IMG/VR virus record: IMGVR_UViG_3300046543_000614
Location: 1-38,738 of that record
Strand: one strand, 5' to 3'
Origin: a virus
Length of the DNA: 38,738 nucleotides
A program made the translations under genes and the position numbers. The notes under the pieces are model-generated. The model saw nothing but the letters and a program-made list of their open reading frames with translations. It was not told the DNA's origin and did not search any database. Shown piece by piece: positions 37,008 to 38,738 of this stretch (position 1 is the first letter of the stretch; each line of letters opens with the position of its first letter).

Positions 37008-37219
37008 GATTTCCTCACTTTGAGCATGGCATCGGCCCAACGGTATGCATTGATGGCATCCGGCATAATCGTGTTCGGGTTCTGGTTATTTCTACTGGCC
37101 ATTGACTGCATCGCCTTTGCGGCGAAGTAGTCGCGTAAAGACATGCCAGGACCGGGGCATGGGTGCCCATCTACTGCGGCATCATGCGGAAAGGCTGGCC
37201 CTCCATCTATGCGACTCAT
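37004..37219 (-). CDS. Conserved small phage protein (GGPAFP/SLRDYFAAKAMQ)
   Basis: A 71-residue protein; ATG 37219 lies behind AAAGGAG. The sequence has GGPAFPHDA near the start, GMSLRDYFAAKAMQSM in the middle and INAYRWADAMLKVR at the end, all of which recur in a very common small family of phage early proteins. Function unknown. Confidence 0.8.
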   Translation of the reverse strand: MSRIDGGPAFPHDAAVDGHPCPGPGMSLRDYFAAKAMQSMASRNNQNPNTIMPDAINAYRWADAMLKVRKS

Positions 37220-37282
37220 CACATCTCCTTTTTGGCATATCTCCTGCGTTATGAACACGCAGGAGATAATCAGTCTTCGAAA

Positions 37283-37636
37283 TCAATCTTCAACGCGGCG
37301 CCAGCCTTCTGGCGAATGTTCGCGCTGCCGGCGAATTTCGTAGTTGCCTGGCGTGATCTTGATTGTTTCGTGGGTGTCATGGCTGCGCAGATGTTCCAGC
37401 AAAGTCTCGGTTGCGTCGGTGGCTTCGATGACACGCAGATACGAAATCATCGGATCGCCTGTAGTCAGCAATTGCACGTTTGGCCGAGCTTCGATGATAT
37501 GGTTGTGACCCGTTTCGCTGTGGGCGACCACGAATTGCCCTTTTTCGGCTGTAACTGCTATAGCATTAGCCGGGATGGATTCGATACGACGGATAAGTAG
37601 ATCGCCTTGTGCTGCTTGTTTTTCAAAAATCTTCAT
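37283..37636 (-). CDS. Conserved phage protein (HSETGHNH motif), partner gene of repeat protein
   Basis: A 117-residue protein. ATG 37636 lies nine bases after AGGAG; I prefer it over an earlier in-frame start that overlaps the repeat-protein gene. The blocks AAQGDLLIRRIESIPANAIAV, FVVAHSETGHNHIIEA and HETIKITPGNYEIRRQREHSPEGWRRVED are characteristic of a family that I recall next to DUF6745-type genes. The repeat-protein gene ends only 17 bases upstream, so the two should be made together. Function unknown. Confidence 0.78.
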   Translation of the reverse strand: MKIFEKQAAQGDLLIRRIESIPANAIAVTAEKGQFVVAHSETGHNHIIEARPNVQLLTTGDPMISYLRVIEATDATETLLEHLRSHDTHETIKITPGNYEIRRQREHSPEGWRRVED

Positions 37637-37652
37637 TTCAGATACTCCTAGG

Positions 37653-38738
37653 TTAAGTACGTACTTCTGGGGAAAAATCTTTAGGATCAAGGCCATATGT
37701 CCATGCATTCGCTTGTATGGCTGATTTCATATCTGGCGGCACAGGAAGTGCAAACAGGCGACCTGTGCCACATTTCACTTGCAAGAAACGTTCACGGCCG
37801 GAGTCTGGTAAGTCGACTTCGAGCAATGTTCCGATTTCCTCGTCACCATCTTCGTCAATAACCCGAGCATTCAATTCACTGAGGATTTTTGACCAGCCGA
37901 CAATTTCGCAGGCTGCGCGGCGTTGTTCGATGTTCGACCAGGTAAGCGCTTCTTTCGCAGAGGGGGGCTTGCCACTTACCCATTCTCCCGGAATTGCTAC
38001 GCCGTGCCAGTAATACAGGCTCCACCCATCGCGCCACCGATGAGAAGGACCGTTTTCGCAATGCGGGCGATTTTCGTTATCCACTTTCAAAACCCGTGGG
38101 AAATCACTGACGATACAGAAATCTTCGTGCATGACACGGAAACCGCCTTCAATTGCACATTGCTCCCAAGCTGCATACTTGTCGTGGACGGGCAGTTTAA
38201 GCCCTAAAATATCACGGCCGGCGGAAAGATAACTGTCATAAGCCGCCCACATATTTCCGCCTTGGTAGTTACCCCACCACCTTTGAGCGCACATTAAACC
38301 GCCTAAACCCGCTAAATCTTTACATACAGCCGCAGCGCCGGTCGCAGCGTCGGTCGCAGCGCCGGTCGCATCGCCGGTCGCAGCGTCGGTCGCAGCGTAG
38401 GTCGCAGCGTCGGTCGCAGCGTAGGTCGCAGCGTCGGTCGCAGCGCGGGTCGCATCGCGGGTCGCAGCGAGGGTCGCAGCGTCGGTCGCAGCGTCGGTCG
38501 CATCGCTGGTCGCAGCGTCGGTCGCATCGCTGGTCGCAGCGTCGGTCGCAGCGAGGGTCGCAGCGCGGGTCGCATCGCGGGTCGCATCGCGGGTCGCAGC
38601 GAGGGTCGCAGCGTCGGTCGCAGCGTCGGTCGCATCGCTGGTCGCAGCGTCGGTCGCAGCGAGGGTCGCAGCGTAGGTCGCAGCGCGGGTCGCAGCGTCG
38701 GTCGCAGCGTAGGTCGCAGCGTAGGTCGCAGCGTAGGT
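37653..38738 (-). CDS. C-terminal part of tetrapeptide-repeat protein (DUF6745-like), continuing from position 1
   Basis: Entering from the window edge the frame reads 33 more X-(A/D)-A-T units, a degenerate unit (GAAA), then about 224 residues of unique sequence ending at TAA 37655-37653. Recognisable blocks: WWGNYQGGNMWAAYDSYLSAGRDILGL, AWEQCAIEGGFRVMHEDFCIVSDFPRVLKVDNENRPHCENGPSHRWRDGWSLYYWHGVAIPGEWV and QRRAACEIVGWSKIL. These fit the DUF6745 C-part as I remember it. The Met at 38294 is internal, not a start. With the 93-residue N-part at 339-617 the protein has at least about 565 residues, the true length depending on the unknown number of repeats at the join. Confidence 0.85.
   Translation of the reverse strand, partial: TYAATYAATYAATDAATRAATYAATLAATDAATSDATDAATDAATLAATRDATRDATRAATLAATDAATSDATDAATSDATDAATDAATLAATRDATRAATDAATYAATDAATYAATDAATGDATGAATDAATGAAAVCKDLAGLGGLMCAQRWWGNYQGGNMWAAYDSYLSAGRDILGLKLPVHDKYAAWEQCAIEGGFRVMHEDFCIVSDFPRVLKVDNENRPHCENGPSHRWRDGWSLYYWHGVAIPGEWVSGKPPSAKEALTWSNIEQRRAACEIVGWSKILSELNARVIDEDGDEEIGTLLEVDLPDSGRERFLQVKCGTGRLFALPVPPDMKSAIQANAWTYGLDPKDFSPEVRT
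38340..38738 (-). repeat. 12-bp tandem repeat, right block, 33 units
   Basis: The same GGTCGCAKCGNN unit as at 3-338, 33 complete copies and three more bases at the window end. On the minus strand: DAAT 12, YAAT 6, LAAT 4, RAAT 3, RDAT 3, SDAT 3, GAAT 1, GDAT 1. A 72-bp run of six units at 38448-38519 recurs exactly at 38580-38651, evidence of a higher-order duplication. Confidence 0.97.

Noticed and set aside
38312-38635. Open frame on the minus strand coding 107 residues of (M/L)-R-P-(T/S/A) repeats
   Set aside because: It is the +1 shadow of the repeat array. The frame that continues into unique domains on both sides codes X-(A/D)-A-T.
1-38738. Diversity-generating retroelement behind the variable repeat
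   Set aside because: There is no reverse transcriptase gene and no template/variable repeat pair with adenine-specific changes.

Overview
The window looks like a complete or near-complete genome of a tailed phage with a P22-like (podovirus) virion, opened arbitrarily inside a tandem repeat. Both ends (1-338 and 38340-38738) are the same 12-bp repeat on the same strand. The last five bases (TAGGT) equal the first five, and joining on them keeps both the repeat phase and the reading frame. I therefore read the molecule as circular or circularly permuted, with the repeat number unresolved at the join. The host cannot be read directly. The base composition, small-gene repertoire and Cro type are compatible with a Gram-negative proteobacterium, perhaps of the Burkholderiales. 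No integrase, CI-type repressor, tRNA, rRNA or CRISPR array is visible.

Transcription is divergent from a control region at about 618-918. It holds three 16-bp dyads (TTTAG-N6-CTAAA type), a near-consensus leftward promoter and a rightward promoter whose start would fall on the ATG of a Cro-like gene. Rightward (919-5746) lie the cro-like gene, small genes and a replication module: an O-like initiator, a DnaB-like helicase and a RuvC-like resolvase. A gene in the position of a late regulator follows, then a possible late promoter and two hairpin terminators. The late genes (5907-27857) follow the P22 order: terS, terL, portal, scaffold, coat, gp4-like, gp10-like, a tail-needle candidate, ejection-type proteins and a transglycosylase. 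They also include a GroES-like co-chaperonin, an aspartyl hydroxylase-like enzyme, a GNAT acetyltransferase, a tailspike and a lysis cassette with a GH108 endolysin and a 3TM holin.

Leftward (617 down through the join, then 38738 to 27858) the first gene is the repeat protein. Its N-terminal part is at 1-617 and its C-terminal part at 37653-38738, linked by at least 61 copies of a tetrapeptide X-(A/D)-A-T. It is followed by small early genes, a recombination module (coiled-coil protein, RecT, YqaJ/lambda-Exo nuclease), an HNH-AP2 homing endonuclease next to a 158-bp element with 16-bp inverted ends, a lipoprotein, a PP-loop PAPS-reductase-like protein, and DUF3310, DUF1643 and NinX-like accessory genes. 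Most leftward genes overlap as ATGA or GTGA, indicating translational coupling.

The strongest unusual features are the repeat gene split by the window ends, whose repeats vary only at non-synonymous positions; the operator array without a recognisable repressor; an in-frame amber codon in the gene upstream of the HNH gene; the inverted-repeat element; and an antisense small membrane gene (23821-23949) whose ribosome-binding site sits in a hairpin loop.
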